Assembly (NCBI RefSeq): GCF_001936575.1 | Contig: NZ_MSMP01000006.1 | Coordinates: forward strand, 124,001 to 188,000 | From: Tenacibaculum agarivorans | GTDB taxonomy: Bacteria; Bacteroidota; Bacteroidia; Flavobacteriales; Flavobacteriaceae | Direction of reading: 5' to 3' | DNA: 64,000 nt | Shown: piece by piece, positions 17,403 to 26,484 of the stretch | Layout of the letters: each line of letters opens with the position of its first letter | Numbering within the stretch: position 1 is the stretch's first letter | Position numbers and translations under genes: made by a program | The notes under the pieces: generated by a model | What the model was told of the DNA's origin: nothing | Databases searched by the model: none | Seen by the model: the letters and a program-made list of their open reading frames with translations, nothing else

Positions 17403-18677
17403 TTAGTCTATAATTTCAAATCCACAATACGGCACTAAAACTTCAGGTATTTTAATACCGTCTTCTGTCTGGTAATTTTCTAAAATTCCAGCTAACACTC
17501 TTGGTAAAGCTAAAGAACTACCATTTAAAGTGTGTGCTAATTGATTTTTACCTTCACTGTTCTTAAAACGTAACTTTAAGCGATTTGCTTGAAATGTTTC
17601 AAAATTAGAAGCTGAACTAATTTCTAACCAACGCTCTTGAGCTGTAGAATACAATTCGAAATCGAAAGTAAGCGCTGATGTAAATCCAGTATCACCACCA
17701 CATAATCTTAAAATTCTATACGGTAGTTTTAATTCTCTTAAAATACCTTTGATATGTTCCACCATTCCATCTAAAGCTTTGTAAGAATTATCAGGATGCT
17801 CTATTCGAACAATTTCAACTTTATCGAACTGGTGTAAACGATTTAACCCACGAACATGAGCACCATAACTACCAGCTTCACGACGAAAACATGGTGTATG
17901 CCCAGTAAGTGTAATCGGTAAATCACTTTCTTTTACTAGAGTATTTCTGTATAAATTGGTTATAGGTACTTCTGCTGTTGGAATTAAATACAAATCATCT
18001 CCAGTAACATGATACATTTGTCCTTCTTTATCTGGTAATTGTCCAGTCCCTAGTCCCGAAGCCTCATTAACCAAATGAGGAACTTGAACTTCTTTGTATT
18101 CTGCTGCCGCGTTTTTATCTAAAAAATAGCTAATTAAAGCACGTTGTAAACGAGCACCTTTTCCTTTATATACAGGAAATCCAGCTCCAGATATTTTAGA
18201 TCCTAAATCAAAATCTATAATATCATATTTTTTAGCTAATTCCCAGTGAGGTAATGCATTGTCAGTTAATTCAGGAATATCTCCTTCACGGAATATTTCC
18301 TCATTGTCTTCTTCACTTTTTCCTGCAACTACCGATGTGTGTGGTACGTTAGGAATTTGATATAATAAATCTTGAAGTTTTTGAGTAACTGTATTTAAAT
18401 CCTCAGTTAACTGTTTAGAGTGTTCTTTTAATTGACTTGTTTTTTCTTTTAAAAGATTTGCCTTTTGTACTTCACCAGATTTAAATAAGCTTCCAATTTC
18501 CTTGGATAGTTTGTTAGAGTCAGCTAAAACGGTATCTAATGAAACTTGAGTAGCTCTTCTGGTTTCATCTGCGTTTAACATTTCATCAATAATTTCTTCC
18601 GCATTAGCAAAACCTCGTTTCGCTAATCCTTCTAAAACAATAGCTTTGTTTTCTCTAACAAACTGAACTTGTAACAT
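17403..18677 (-). CDS. serS: Serine--tRNA ligase
   Basis: A 424-aa class II aminoacyl-tRNA synthetase of normal length. The N-terminal ~110 residues form the tRNA-binding antiparallel coiled coil. The catalytic core shows TAEVPITNLYRN, FRREAGSYGAHVRGLNRLHQFDKVE (motif 2), SSASNFETFQANRLKLRF and GSSLALPRVLAGILENYQ (motif 3). A consensus -7 element TATCTTTG lies 20 bp upstream on the minus strand (18705-18698). Confidence 0.98.
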   Translation of the reverse strand: MLQVQFVRENKAIVLEGLAKRGFANAEEIIDEMLNADETRRATQVSLDTVLADSNKLSKEIGSLFKSGEVQKANLLKEKTSQLKEHSKQLTEDLNTVTQKLQDLLYQIPNVPHTSVVAGKSEEDNEEIFREGDIPELTDNALPHWELAKKYDIIDFDLGSKISGAGFPVYKGKGARLQRALISYFLDKNAAAEYKEVQVPHLVNEASGLGTGQLPDKEGQMYHVTGDDLYLIPTAEVPITNLYRNTLVKESDLPITLTGHTPCFRREAGSYGAHVRGLNRLHQFDKVEIVRIEHPDNSYKALDGMVEHIKGILRELKLPYRILRLCGGDTGFTSALTFDFELYSTAQERWLEISSASNFETFQANRLKLRFKNSEGKNQLAHTLNGSSLALPRVLAGILENYQTEDGIKIPEVLVPYCGFEIID

Positions 18678-18697
18678 GAGTTAAAAATTTTAAGCGA

Positions 18698-18705
18698 CAA
18701 AGATA
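18698..18705 (-). promoter_or_regulatory. -7 element TATCTTTG of serS
   Basis: An exact TAnnTTTG match on the minus strand. TTG lies 20 bp further upstream (18728-18726), slightly beyond the usual 17-19 bp spacer. Confidence 0.6.
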
Positions 18706-18735
18706 CACGAAGCCTAACATTTAAACAATGGATAA

Positions 18736-19674
18736 CTATAGATTATTCTCAATGTATGTTAATGAAGATTGTTTGTCTAATTTTAATTGTGTTGTTAGAT
18801 CTTGTATTGAATTGAATTTTTGCTCTTCTCGTAAAAAATAAATTAGCTGAACATTGATGTTTTTACCATATAAATCATCTTGAAAGTCGAAAAAATGAAT
18901 TTCAATAGTTTGATCTTTACCATTAAGTGTAGGTCTATTACCAATATTCATCATTCCAAAATATTCGATACCTTCTATAAGAGATTTTACAATATATACT
19001 CCTGATTTTGGTATCAATTTATACTCCTCTTCAATAACTATATTTGCTGTAGGAAACCCTATTTTAGTGCCAATATTTTCACCTTTAACAACTTCACCTT
19101 TTAATGTAAATTCATAACCTAAGTAATCATTAGCAGTTTTAAGCTCTCCACTTTTTAAAGCATTTCTGATTTTTGTAGAACTTACCGCAACACTATCTAT
19201 ATCTTGTGCTGGTATTTCTTCTATTTCAAAGTTGTAAATTTGAGAGAATTCTGAAAGTTGTTCTATGTTACCTTCTCTGTTTTTTCCAAAGTGATGATCG
19301 TATCCAATAATTAGTTTGGATGTTTTTAATTGATTAACTAAAATATCTCTCACAAAATCTAATGCGGTTAATCTTGAAAACGCTCTACTAAAAGGATGAA
19401 TAATTAAATAGTCTAAACCTATTTTTTCTAATAATTCTTTACGCTCATTTATGGTATTTATGAGTTTTACAGAAACTTCTTTTTGAAGTACCATTCTTGG
19501 ATGCGGGAAAAAAGTTAGCAAAACAGATTTTTTTCCATTGCTTTTCGCTTGAGATACTAAATTTTTAATTATCTTTTGGTGACCAATATGCACCCCGTCA
19601 AAAGTACCAATCGTAACATAGGTTTCTTGAGTTGGTGTAAAATCGGAAATTGAATACACTGTTTCCAAATTCAA
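18736..19674 (-). CDS. ribF: Bifunctional riboflavin kinase/FAD synthetase RibF
   Basis: A 312-aa enzyme making FMN and FAD from riboflavin. The N-terminal FAD synthetase (nucleotidyltransferase) part has GTFDGVHIGHQKII, HHFGKNREGN and SSTKIRNAL. The C-terminal riboflavin kinase part has GTKIGFPTANI, SGVYIV and the NIGNRPT segment. The only suitable start is TTG at 19674 (MNLETV). An exact -7 element TAAATTTG lies on the minus strand at 19695-19688. Confidence 0.96.
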   Translation of the reverse strand: MNLETVYSISDFTPTQETYVTIGTFDGVHIGHQKIIKNLVSQAKSNGKKSVLLTFFPHPRMVLQKEVSVKLINTINERKELLEKIGLDYLIIHPFSRAFSRLTALDFVRDILVNQLKTSKLIIGYDHHFGKNREGNIEQLSEFSQIYNFEIEEIPAQDIDSVAVSSTKIRNALKSGELKTANDYLGYEFTLKGEVVKGENIGTKIGFPTANIVIEEEYKLIPKSGVYIVKSLIEGIEYFGMMNIGNRPTLNGKDQTIEIHFFDFQDDLYGKNINVQLIYFLREEQKFNSIQDLTTQLKLDKQSSLTYIENNL

Positions 19675-19687
19675 ATATTAATTTAGA

Positions 19688-19695
19688 CAAATTTA
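19688..19695 (-). promoter_or_regulatory. -7 element TAAATTTG of ribF
   Basis: An exact TAnnTTTG match on the minus strand, 13 bp before the TTG start. No well-spaced -33 TTG was found. Confidence 0.5.
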
Positions 19696-19851
19696 CAAGT
19701 AAAAAATACAAGAATGCATTTTCATTCATAAAATGTCATAATTATAAAAAAACACATAGTTTTTTGATTAAATAGTAATAATAAGTGCTAAAATATTTTA
19801 TGAATGAAAAAAAATTGTATTTTGCAATTCAGTTAACAAATTATTTACATT

Positions 19852-22677
19852 ATGATGAAAAGATTAATTGCTACAATAGTACTATTTAGTAGCACTTTAA
19901 TGATTGCACAGACCACCATAACAGGTACGGTTAATGATGCAACTTTAGGTGGGCCTCTGCCAGGAGCCGACATTAAGGTTTCTAGAAAGTCTGTTGGGAC
20001 AAATACAGATTTTGATGGAAAGTTTACATTAACAGTTTCTGATACACCACCATTTACTATTGAAATTTCTTCATTAGGTTATCAAACACAAAAAGTAGAA
20101 ATCACACAAAACAATCAAGTAGTTACAGTTGCATTGAAAGAAAATGCAACAGCATTAGATGAGGTTGTTGTTTCGGCGTCTAGAACTCCTGAAAGAATTA
20201 TGGAATCACCAGTAACTGTGGAACGATTTGATTCTAGAGCAATTAAAAATACATCTTCACCTTCTTTTTATGACGGTTTAGAAAACTTAAAAGGAGTAGA
20301 TATTAATACAAACAGTTTAACATTTAAATCTGTTAACACTAGGGGATTTGCAACTTTCGCAAATACACGTTTTATGCAGTTAGTAGATGGAATGGATAAT
20401 TCGTCTCCAGCATTAAACTTTGCTTTAGGTAACTTATTAGGTTTATCTGAATTAGATGTAAAGAGTGTTGAATTATTACCTGGTGCATCTTCTGCATTAT
20501 ATGGAGCAAATGCATTTAACGGTATCATGTTTATGACAAGTAAGAGTCCTTTTGATGATCCAGGAGTTAGCTTTGTATTTAAAACAGGTTTAACTAGCCA
20601 AGATGCTGCAGGAAATAATGAATTTTACGATACAAGTTTAAGATTAGCACATACTTTTGATGATTATTTTGCTGCTAAAGCAACTATTTCTTATTTAAAA
20701 GGAACAGAATGGTTTGCAACAGATGAGAGAAATAGTTTAGATGGAGAATATACGTTTGGAGATAGAGCGTCTGATCCTAACTATGATGGTTTAAATACTT
20801 ACGGAGATGAGGTTTCAACTAATTTAGGAGGAGCTATCGGAAATGTAAGTAGAACGGGTTACAGAGAAAGAGATTTAATGGACTATGATGCTAGAAGTAT
20901 GAAATTCGGTGCGTCTTTACACTATCGTCCATGGGGTAACGATCGTTTAGAAGTAATTTGGAATTCTAAATATGGTAGAGGTAACACTATTTACCAAGGA
21001 GCAAACCGTTACTACATCAACAACTTCTTTATGGAGCAACATAAATTAGAGTTTAGAGGAAAGTATTTCTTTGTTAGAGGATATTTAACTTCTGAAGATG
21101 CAGGAGATTCTTATGATACAAGATTTACTGCTATTAACTTAAACAGAGCTTGGAAAGGCGATAGAGCATGGTTCCAAGATTATGCTGCAGCATATTTAGG
21201 AGCTGATCCAAGAGTTCAAGCATCTAACCACCAGTTTGCAAGAGATTATGCAGACGGATTTATTAATAATGGAACAACTAGGGTGCCAAGAAATGATGGA
21301 TCAGGCGTAAGACCAGAAGCAGGTTCTGCTGAGTTCAATAGGTTATTCCAACAAGTAATTGCTGATCCAGATTTAGCAACGGGTTCTAAATTCCAAGATG
21401 AGTCTCAAATTCGTCATGTTGATGCTAACTTGAACTTAAAAGAGTATATCGATTTTGCAGAAGTTCAAGTAGGAGGTTCTTATAGAGAATATAATCTACG
21501 TTCTAGAGGAACTATTTATACTGATTTTGATGGACCTATTACTTACGATGAGTTTGGTTTATATACACAATTACAAAGAAAATTATTAGATGATAGATTA
21601 AAATTAACAGGATCTATTCGTTATGATAAAGCTCAAAATTTTGATGGAAATGTGTCACCAAGAATTTCTGTAGCTTATGCAGCTGGTGAAGAGAAGAACC
21701 ATAACTTCAGAGCATCTTTCCAAACTGGATTTAGAAACCCAACTACTCAAGATCAATACATTGGTTTAAATGTTGGTAGATCTTTCTTAATAGGTTCTGC
21801 TCCAGATAACTTAGATAGGTTTGTTACACCACAAATTGATTTAAGTGCAGCAGGAGAAGCTATAGTAGGAGCTCCAAGCGTCAGTTTAACAGGAAGAAAT
21901 GGATATGATAATTCATTTTCTTTAAATTCTATCCAAGCTTTCACAAGAGGAGAAATTGCAGCACCAGTTAAAGCTGATGTTAATTTAGTAAGACCGGAAA
22001 AAGTATCTGCTTATGAAGTAGGATACCGTTCTGCAATTCCTTTAGCAGATAATAAATTAAGTGTAGATTTAAGTGTATACTATAACCAGTATGAAGATTT
22101 TATTGCAAATGAAAATGTTGTAGCTCCTTTATATGGTGTAATAGGTAGTACTACTGAAGTTTCTCCAGGAGTTACTGAAAATGATATAGCTTTAGCTGCT
22201 CTAAGAAATAGTGATACAACAATATTTACAGCATATACTAATACAGAAGCTGATATTAGTTCTTATGGTGCTACTATTGGATTAAGTACTAAAGTATTTA
22301 ATGGTTTCAATGTAGGATTAAACTATACCTATGCTAAGTTTGATTTTGATCAAAGTTCTGATCCTGATTTTGAAGCTGGATTTAATACTCCAGAGCACAA
22401 AGTAAAAGTTCAATTTGGTCATACTAACTTATTTGAAAACTTTGGTTTCAATATTAACGCTAGATGGCAAGATGAGTACTTCTGGGAGTCTACTTTCCAT
22501 GATGCAACTATAGATGCCAGAACAGTTATTGATGCACAGATTAATTACAAAGTTCCTTCAATCAAATCTGTGTTTAAATTAGGAGGAGCAAACTTAACAG
22601 GGCAAGAGTACTTAAGTGCACCGGGTGTTGGAGCAATAGGATCTCAGTACTTTATTTCTTGGACAATTAATAATTAA
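19852..22677 (+). CDS. TonB-dependent outer-membrane receptor with carboxypeptidase-like N-domain
   Basis: A 941-aa receptor. It has a signal peptide (about 19 aa), a CarboxypepD_reg-like domain (residues ~21-95, TITGTVNDATLGGPLPGADI), then the plug (LDEVVVSASRTPERIMESPVTVE and VDINTNSLTFKSVNTRGF) and a beta barrel to the end (QYFISWTINN). The alternating Tyr/Arg/Asp strands are typical. It takes up an unknown ligand by the TonB/ExbBD system. The SGNH-fold lipoprotein gene starts 15 bp downstream, so both are probably one operon and functionally paired at the outer membrane. The upstream -7 region has only a one-base-short TATTTTG. Confidence 0.92.
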   Translation: MMKRLIATIVLFSSTLMIAQTTITGTVNDATLGGPLPGADIKVSRKSVGTNTDFDGKFTLTVSDTPPFTIEISSLGYQTQKVEITQNNQVVTVALKENATALDEVVVSASRTPERIMESPVTVERFDSRAIKNTSSPSFYDGLENLKGVDINTNSLTFKSVNTRGFATFANTRFMQLVDGMDNSSPALNFALGNLLGLSELDVKSVELLPGASSALYGANAFNGIMFMTSKSPFDDPGVSFVFKTGLTSQDAAGNNEFYDTSLRLAHTFDDYFAAKATISYLKGTEWFATDERNSLDGEYTFGDRASDPNYDGLNTYGDEVSTNLGGAIGNVSRTGYRERDLMDYDARSMKFGASLHYRPWGNDRLEVIWNSKYGRGNTIYQGANRYYINNFFMEQHKLEFRGKYFFVRGYLTSEDAGDSYDTRFTAINLNRAWKGDRAWFQDYAAAYLGADPRVQASNHQFARDYADGFINNGTTRVPRNDGSGVRPEAGSAEFNRLFQQVIADPDLATGSKFQDESQIRHVDANLNLKEYIDFAEVQVGGSYREYNLRSRGTIYTDFDGPITYDEFGLYTQLQRKLLDDRLKLTGSIRYDKAQNFDGNVSPRISVAYAAGEEKNHNFRASFQTGFRNPTTQDQYIGLNVGRSFLIGSAPDNLDRFVTPQIDLSAAGEAIVGAPSVSLTGRNGYDNSFSLNSIQAFTRGEIAAPVKADVNLVRPEKVSAYEVGYRSAIPLADNKLSVDLSVYYNQYEDFIANENVVAPLYGVIGSTTEVSPGVTENDIALAALRNSDTTIFTAYTNTEADISSYGATIGLSTKVFNGFNVGLNYTYAKFDFDQSSDPDFEAGFNTPEHKVKVQFGHTNLFENFGFNINARWQDEYFWESTFHDATIDARTVIDAQINYKVPSIKSVFKLGGANLTGQEYLSAPGVGAIGSQYFISWTINN

Positions 22678-22692
22678 AAAAAGCAACGTAGA

Positions 22693-24357
22693 ATGAAAAT
22701 AAAATATAGTTTACCTATAGCACTTCTTTTAGGGTTAGGAGCGTGTGATGTTAATAATGATTTAGAGGAGATTAAAGCTCCAGAAGGACCACAGGCAGAA
22801 CTTAATGTGGCTGATGTAGATTTTTCAAATTATATTTCTGTAGGTGCATCTTTTACTGCAGGATTTGCAGATAACGCTTTATTTAAAGCTGGGCAAGAGA
22901 ATTCATTCCCAAATATTTTAGCAACTAAATTTGGTTTAGCGAATGGTGGAGATTTCAATCAACCATTAATGTCTGATAATGTAGGAGGTTTATTACTAGG
23001 AGGAACTCAAATTCAAGGACCTAGATTATATTTTAATGGAACAGGGCCAACTTCTTTAGCAACTACAGGAGCTACTCCGTCTACAGAAGTAACCATGGCT
23101 GTACCTGGCAGTATGAATAATTACGGGGTACCTGGAGCAAAGAGTTTCCATTTTGTAGCACCTGGTTACGGTAATGTTGCTGGTGTGGCATTAGGTCAGG
23201 CAAATCCTTATTTTGCTAGGTTTTCTTCTTCAGCAACAGCCACAGTTATTGGTGATGCTGCCGCAAAGTTACCTACATTTTTTACACTATCTGAAGTTGG
23301 TGGTAATGATGTATTAGGATATGCTTTAGCTGGAGGTATTGGAGAAAATCAAAAAGGAAATTTAGATCCTTCTACTTATGGACCTGCTGATATTACAGAT
23401 CCAAATGTATTTGGTAATATATTATCTGGAATGGTAGATGCGCTTACTGCAAACCCAGCAACTAAAGGGGTGATTGCTAATTTACCATATATCACTTCTT
23501 TAGCACATTTTACTACAGTGCCTTACAATCCATTAGATCCAAGAACAAATACTGATTTATCTGGACAAATCACATTATTGAATAATGTTTATGGAGCTGT
23601 AAATCAAGTATACGCTGCGGCAGGAGAAGCTGAAAGATCTATTGTATTCTCAAGAGATACTTCAAATCCTTTAGTGATTTATGATGAAGATGCTACAGAT
23701 TTAACTGCTAACATAGCTATGGCTTTAGGAGCTAGTCCAACGTTTGTGCCTTTTGTTGAGTCATTAGGTTTACCTGCTGCTGCTGCACCATTAGTAGCTC
23801 AGTTATTAGGTAATCAATACGGAAAAGCTAGATCAGCAACTGCTCAAGACTTATTTGTTTTACCTTTAAGTAGTGTAATTGGTACAGTAAATACAGATAA
23901 AGTAGCGGAATTAATTACGGCAAGTGGAGGTTTATTACCACAAACTTTAGCAGGTCAATTTTCGGCAGAGGGTATTACTTTACCTTTAGCTGATAAGTGG
24001 GTATTAACGCCTCAAGAGCAAGCTGAAATTAGAGAAGCAGTAGATGCATATAACGTAACTATAAAGTCTATAGCAGATAGTAAAAATCTTGCTTTTGTAG
24101 ATTTAAATAGTATTTTAGAAACTGCAGCTAACCAAGGATTAGAGTTTGATACATATATTTTAAATACTAGTTTAGTTACTGGAGGTCTAATTAGTTTAGA
24201 TGGAGTACACTTAACGGGTAGAGGTTATGCTTTAATGGCTAATAAGTTTTTAGAAGCTATTGATAGTAAGTATGGTACTAATTTCAAGGAAGCTAAAGAC
24301 GGTTTAGCTAAGGCAGATAATTATCCTACAAACTATTCTCCATCATTGGTGAATTAA
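22693..24357 (+). CDS. SGNH/GDSL-like lipoprotein paired with the TonB receptor
   Basis: A 554-aa protein with a lipobox (LLLGLGAC, Cys 18). It has SGNH-hydrolase-like blocks: YISVGASFTAGF at the nucleophile block (GAS where the family has GDS), SEVGGNDVLGYAL (block III) and DGVHLTGRGYALMANKFLE (block V with Asp-x-x-His). The nucleophile Ser and the Asp-His pair are present, so esterase or lipase activity is plausible. It most likely sits at the cell surface next to the upstream receptor. A rho-independent terminator follows at 24381-24410. Confidence 0.82.
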   Translation: MKIKYSLPIALLLGLGACDVNNDLEEIKAPEGPQAELNVADVDFSNYISVGASFTAGFADNALFKAGQENSFPNILATKFGLANGGDFNQPLMSDNVGGLLLGGTQIQGPRLYFNGTGPTSLATTGATPSTEVTMAVPGSMNNYGVPGAKSFHFVAPGYGNVAGVALGQANPYFARFSSSATATVIGDAAAKLPTFFTLSEVGGNDVLGYALAGGIGENQKGNLDPSTYGPADITDPNVFGNILSGMVDALTANPATKGVIANLPYITSLAHFTTVPYNPLDPRTNTDLSGQITLLNNVYGAVNQVYAAAGEAERSIVFSRDTSNPLVIYDEDATDLTANIAMALGASPTFVPFVESLGLPAAAAPLVAQLLGNQYGKARSATAQDLFVLPLSSVIGTVNTDKVAELITASGGLLPQTLAGQFSAEGITLPLADKWVLTPQEQAEIREAVDAYNVTIKSIADSKNLAFVDLNSILETAANQGLEFDTYILNTSLVTGGLISLDGVHLTGRGYALMANKFLEAIDSKYGTNFKEAKDGLAKADNYPTNYSPSLVN

Positions 24358-24380
24358 TATAATATTGTTAACATAAATAA

Positions 24381-24410
24381 AAAAGGTTGAGAATTTTCTC
24401 AACCTTTTTT
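24381..24410. terminator. Rho-independent terminator
   Basis: AAAGGTTGAGAA / TTCTCAACCTTT form a 12-bp stem with a very short loop followed by a T-run. It terminates the TonB receptor/SGNH operon and overlaps the stop codon of the convergent small gene, so it may work in both directions. Confidence 0.85.
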
Positions 24411-24626
24411 GTTTGTATTGTTTTTGTCTGTGTTTATAATATATTTCTTGTATTTGCCATCTTTGTAACGATGATAAATAAATACAGGCATTAATATAAA
24501 AGACATGTATAGAACCCCTAATCCCATTACAATTTGAGCTTTAGGATGTAATGTGTTCAATAAATATATACCTACACACATCCAAACAATGAAGATGATG
24601 AACAAGACTGTAATAATTTTTTTCAT
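24399..24626 (-). CDS. Small two-helix membrane protein
   Basis: A 75-aa protein with two hydrophobic helices (about residues 4-24 and 33-51) and a basic, Asn/Lys-rich tail. No family or function is recognised. It is a single gene between a terminator and a repeat-bearing gap, and its stop codon lies inside the terminator stem of the neighbouring operon. Confidence 0.55.
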   Translation of the reverse strand: MKKIITVLFIIFIVWMCVGIYLLNTLHPKAQIVMGLGVLYMSFILMPVFIYHRYKDGKYKKYIINTDKNNTNKKG

Positions 24627-24667
24627 GAGCCTAAAATTATATTTTTTATTATGAAATAGTTAGAACT

Positions 24668-24746
24668 TGTCATTACGAATGGAGTGAAACGTAATGAAGT
24701 AATCTATTTCTCGATATACAAGATCGCTTCGTTTCTCGTGATGACA
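24668..24746. repeat. Dispersed palindromic repeat, GTCATTACGA type
   Basis: TGTCATTACGA at 24668-24678 is inverted as TCGTGATGACA at 24736-24746 (one mismatch). The enclosed sequence contains a further GTAATGAAGTAATC segment. Related copies lie at 53354-53404 and 53971-54018. It is an intergenic repeat in the gap between 24627 and 24845. Confidence 0.6.
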
Positions 24747-24790
24747 TTGTTTTTGTAAAATAATTACCATACTAATAGTGCAAAAATAGA

Positions 24791-24820
24791 AAACCCTTTA
24801 ACAAATTCGCTAAAGGGCTT
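24791..24820 (-). terminator. Probable terminator of glyS
   Basis: CCCTTTA (24794-24800) pairs with TAAAGGG (24811-24817). On the minus strand a T-rich tract follows. It lies 26 bp after the glyS stop codon. Confidence 0.6.
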
Positions 24821-24845
24821 TACATATTCATATAAGATGTTTTAA

Positions 24846-26387
24846 TTACATTTTCATTAACCAATATCGCATATCTACCTCTTGTTTAATAATGTCTCTT
24901 AAATCGTCTATTTTTACTCTTTTTTGCTCCATAGTATCTCTATGACGAATGGTAACTGTATTATCTTCTAAAGTATCATGATCTACAGTTATACAGAAAG
25001 GTGTTCCAGCTGCATCTTGACGGCGATAACGTCTTCCAACAGCATCCTTTTCATCATAAGCAACATTGAAATCCCATTTTAAATCGTCAATAATTTTACG
25101 TGCAATTTCAGGTAATCCGTCTTTCTTTACTAAAGGTAAAACAGCAGCTTTAGTAGGTGCCAAAACAGCAGGTAATTTTAATACAGTTCTAGTGGTATTA
25201 TTCTCTAATTCTTCCTCTTGTAATGCATTTGAGAAAACAGCTAAAAACATACGATCCAAACCAATAGAAGTTTCTAAAACGTAAGGTACATAACTCTTGT
25301 TTTCTTCATGATCGAAATACTGTAGTTTTTTACCAGAGAATTCTTCATGTTGACTTAAATCAAAATCAGTACGTGAATGGATTCCTTCTAATTCCTTAAA
25401 TCCAAATGGGAATTTAAATTCAATATCAGCAGCAGCATCTGCATAGTGTGCTAATTTTTCATGATCATGGAAACGATAATTATCTTCTCCCATTCCTAAT
25501 GACAAGTGCCACTTTAAACGAGCTTCTTTCCAGTGCTCATACCATTCTTTTTGCGTTCCTGGTTTAATAAAGAATTGCATTTCCATTTGTTCAAACTCGC
25601 GCATTCTAAAAATAAATTGTCGGGCAACAATTTCATTTCTAAATGCTTTTCCTGTTTGCGCAATTCCAAACGGAAGCTTCATTCTACCTGTTTTTTGAAC
25701 ATTTAAGAAGTTAACAAAAATTCCTTGAGCAGTTTCAGGACGTAAATATAAATCCATTGCACTATCAGCAGAAGCTCCTAATTTGGTACCAAACATTAAA
25801 TTGAATTGTTTAACATCTGTCCAATTTTTAGAACCAGTTAAAGGATCTGCAATTTCTAACTCTTCAATTAGCGCTTTTACATCTGCTAAGTCCTCATTTT
25901 CTAAAGATTTAGCTAAACGAGAAAGAATAGTATTTATTTTTTCTTGGTATCCTAAAACACGAGGATTTGTAGCTAAGAATTGTTCTTTATCAAAAGCATC
26001 TCCAAACCTTTTGCCAGCTTTGGTAACTTCTTTATCTATTTTAGCTTCAATTTTAGCACAATAATCTTCTACTAAAACATCTGCTCTATATCTTTTTTTA
26101 GAGTCTTTATTATCAATTAAAGGATCATTAAAAGCGTCAACGTGTCCAGATGCTTTCCACGTAGTTGGGTGCATTAATATAGCAGCATCTATACCGACTA
26201 TATTTTCATTCATTTGCACCATTGCTTTCCACCAATATTCTCTAATATTTTTCTTTAATTCTACTCCATTTTGAGCATAATCATATACCGCACTAAGACC
26301 GTCATAAATTTCTGAAGATTGAAAAATATATCCGTACTCTTTAGCGTGAGAAATAACCTTTTTAAATTGATCTTCTTGTTTTGCCAT
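24846..26387 (-). CDS. glyS: Glycine--tRNA ligase, alpha2 type
   Basis: A 513-aa class II GlyRS of the dimeric single-chain kind. It has YLRPETAQGIFVNFLN (motif 1 region), FRNEIVARQFIFRMREFEQMEMQFF (motif 2), YVLETSIGLDRMFLAV (motif 3) and a C-terminal anticodon-binding domain. An insertion of ~60 residues (about 110-185) separates the N-terminal part from motif 1, as in other Bacteroidota. An exact -7 element TATTTTTG (minus strand 26399-26392) lies 4 bp before the ATG, again a near-leaderless start. Confidence 0.97.
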   Translation of the reverse strand: MAKQEDQFKKVISHAKEYGYIFQSSEIYDGLSAVYDYAQNGVELKKNIREYWWKAMVQMNENIVGIDAAILMHPTTWKASGHVDAFNDPLIDNKDSKKRYRADVLVEDYCAKIEAKIDKEVTKAGKRFGDAFDKEQFLATNPRVLGYQEKINTILSRLAKSLENEDLADVKALIEELEIADPLTGSKNWTDVKQFNLMFGTKLGASADSAMDLYLRPETAQGIFVNFLNVQKTGRMKLPFGIAQTGKAFRNEIVARQFIFRMREFEQMEMQFFIKPGTQKEWYEHWKEARLKWHLSLGMGEDNYRFHDHEKLAHYADAAADIEFKFPFGFKELEGIHSRTDFDLSQHEEFSGKKLQYFDHEENKSYVPYVLETSIGLDRMFLAVFSNALQEEELENNTTRTVLKLPAVLAPTKAAVLPLVKKDGLPEIARKIIDDLKWDFNVAYDEKDAVGRRYRRQDAAGTPFCITVDHDTLEDNTVTIRHRDTMEQKRVKIDDLRDIIKQEVDMRYWLMKM

Positions 26388-26391
26388 GATG

Positions 26392-26399
26392 CAAAAATA
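26392..26399 (-). promoter_or_regulatory. -7 element TATTTTTG of glyS
   Basis: An exact TAnnTTTG match on the minus strand, 4 bp before the ATG. No TTG stands at the usual -33 spacing. Confidence 0.5.
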
Positions 26400-26484
26400 A
26401 AATTTGGTTTGAATTTTTTACCCGTTCTAAAAAAAAAAGTGAAGAAATTGTAATTCTTCACTTTATAGTCTATAAAAATAGATT

